Assembly (NCBI GenBank): GCA_031421635.1
Contig: JANOPA010000096.1
Span: 47,222 to 111,221 of the forward strand
Length of the DNA: 64,000 nt
From: JAPOKJ01 sp031421635
Lineage (GTDB): Bacteria; Pseudomonadota; Gammaproteobacteria; Burkholderiales; Burkholderiaceae_E
Reading direction: 5' to 3'
Part shown: piece after piece, positions 63,302-64,000 of the stretch
How positions within the stretch are numbered: position 1 is the first letter of the stretch
Layout: each line of letters opens with the position of its first letter
Program-made: the position numbers and the translations under genes
Notes under the pieces: generated by a model
What the model saw: only the letters and a program-made list of their open reading frames with translations
The model's database searches: none
Told to the model about the DNA's origin: nothing

Positions 63302-63600
63302 ATGTTCGTCTGACACCTTGTGATAAACACCTTGCACGGCACGATGAAAGTGCCCGAAAGGGTCTTCAACGTGGTTTGTGGTCACTTTGTCGCGGACGTA
63401 GTCACCAAAGTAATGATTAACCGCTTCGAGTGCATAGTAGTCTTGCATCCAAAGTTAGTTAACGTCTTCGTCCGTGTGAACGGTTGAGTCTTCGGCAACA
63501 GGTGCGCGAACGTGCTTCTTTGAAGTCTGTGTGTGTTGCCGTCGGCAGTTTTTTCTACGCGAAGCTCCCCGGAATCAGAGGTCAAGCCAATTACGCCAGT
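63302..63600 (-). pseudogene. Decayed IS1595/ISXO2-type transposase remnant
   Basis: Reading on the minus strand, segments in different frames align in order with a DDE transposase C-terminal half: VIGLTSDSGELRVEKTADGN, QRSTFAHLLPKT, VHTDED (second catalytic Asp), an in-frame TAA at 63455-63457, then EAVNHYFGDYVRDKVTTNHVED-type residues (NH and the catalytic Glu region) and FGHFHRAVQGVYHKVSDEH. The HT..NxxED-FF-hF-R-hxGhYHxV block is the family end. Nothing upstream or downstream gives intact ends. The flanking 63233-63301 and 63601-63700 show no gene. Confidence 0.55.
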
Positions 63601-63701
63601 CTCGTTTTGGTGCAATTCGTGGTGCTTACAGGTATCCGAGAGAATTGTGAAGGGGCTTTGCCACAAAAACAGTATTGTTTTCGTGGCGAGAAGGACTTTA
63701 G

Positions 63702-63746
63702 ATGTCCGAAAAAAGTACTGTTTTTCGGACATTTAGATTTTTTTTT
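63702..63746 (+). terminator. Strong hairpin with T-tract
   Basis: Perfect 12-bp stem ATGTCCGAAAAA (63702-63713) / TTTTTCGGACAT (63721-63732), 7-base loop, followed by nine T residues at 63738-63746. Reads as an intrinsic terminator for plus-strand transcription, or an attenuator ahead of the antitoxin gene. Confidence 0.7.
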
Positions 63747-63778
63747 GTTAAAAACAAACCCTTGTATTTTTAACAAAA
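63743..63778. repeat. Second 12-bp AT-rich inverted repeat
   Basis: TTTTGTTAAAAA (63743-63754) / TTTTTAACAAAA (63767-63778) with a 12-base spacer, ending 18 bases before the ATG of the DUF6088-like gene. Could be an operator for that gene product. Confidence 0.6.
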
Positions 63779-63796
63779 TAACTTCAAAATCTGGCG

Positions 63797-64000
63797 ATGA
63801 ACCCGCAGGCAAGCTCAAAATCAGCCCATCAAGCCGTTGTCGCATCGGCACCAGCGGCCACGCTGTCTTTGCGCGTCAAACAGCGGGTCGCGCGCCAGGG
63901 CCGCAAGGAACCCACGAGGGTGTTTACACCCGCCGATTTTTTGGACCTCGGCTCGCCCCACGCGGTGGGCATGGCGCTGTCGCGCATGGTGCACTCGGGC
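63797..64000 (+). CDS. DUF6088/AbiEi-like antitoxin, partial at window end
   Basis: Open frame of 68 codons to the window edge from ATG 63797. After an Ala/Ser-rich start it reads LSLRVKQRVARQGRKEPTRV, FTPADFLDLGSPHAVGMALS, RMVHSG, the winged-helix N-terminal domain of DUF6088 / AbiEi-type antitoxins, where FTPxDFLDLGS and AL-RLV are conserved. Much higher GC than the preceding 700 bases. Its cognate toxin (AbiEii-like nucleotidyltransferase) would lie beyond the window. Confidence 0.7.
   Translation, partial: MNPQASSKSAHQAVVASAPAATLSLRVKQRVARQGRKEPTRVFTPADFLDLGSPHAVGMALSRMVHSG

Noticed and set aside
57600..64000. Direct repeat of the tRNA-Ser 3' end as an island attR site
   Set aside because: No second copy in direct orientation was found within the window; only the inverted copy next to the tRNA is present.
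1..64000. CRISPR arrays and rRNA genes
   Set aside because: No regularly spaced direct repeats of CRISPR type and no rRNA sequence were seen on either strand.

Overview
The window reads as a single chromosomal segment of a betaproteobacterium, most likely Burkholderiales. This rests on gene content and order: trpS, a site-2 protease, a YciO-type protein and a PHP nuclease; dapA-bamC; suhB/trmJ/cysE/lpxH/cyclophilin/cysS/accA/tilS/lysC followed by tRNA-Ser; and the selenoneine genes senA/senB. Genus cannot be fixed from the sequence alone. Base composition is moderate in GC across the core and drops in the last 4 kb.

Layout. 0-8.2 kb: the inner-membrane type II secretion protein GspF, a small DUF1232 membrane protein, an aldo-keto reductase with a beta-propeller-like partner, and a three-gene ABC export operon of the AttEFGH/LolCDE type. 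8.4-11.8 kb: egtD (hercynine synthesis), senB (selenosugar synthase) and senA (selenoneine synthase), a compact seleno/thio-imidazole antioxidant locus without senC. 11.7-18.2 kb: fabI and the yejABEF peptide importer. 18.2-28.4 kb: housekeeping genes (mltD, a methyltransferase, rnhA, an aminotransferase, dnaQ, a hydrolase, PHP nuclease, YciO, site-2 protease, trpS). 28.4-35.5 kb: a large GGDEF-EAL sensor, dapA, bamC, a metallo-hydrolase and an alanine-rich LEA-like lipoprotein. 35.6-42.6 kb: the ribosomal oxygenase RoxA, a SlyD-type FKBP, an idnO/idnD pair, a secreted lectin-like protein, a deleted SDR remnant, an MBL hydrolase and a phosphoesterase. 42.6-57.5 kb: mutS, a Tat-exported amidohydrolase, suhB, trmJ, cysE, lpxH, cyclophilin, a TPR protein, cysS, accA, tilS and lysC.

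From tRNA-Ser(GCU) at 57.5 kb the character changes. Past a terminator and a run of perfect palindromes lies an accessory, defence-type region: type I modification genes hsdM (with a broken C-terminus) and hsdS, decayed remnants of a COG1106-type ATPase and of RloB (an AbiL-like pair), two minus-strand genes with possible winged-helix ends, a toxin-antitoxin pair with its own operator-like dyad, a decayed IS1595-type transposase, and the start of a DUF6088/AbiEi-like antitoxin cut by the window end. No intact integrase, hsdR or matching att repeat is visible in the window.

The most noteworthy signals are the egtD-senB-senA arrangement, the layered decay of the defence island (frame-broken hsdM, ATPase/RloB fossils), the hairpin array behind tRNA-Ser, the tandem 12-bp repeat inside tilS, and the Asp-to-Asn change in the EAL active site. 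I did not find a system that I can claim is wholly undescribed.
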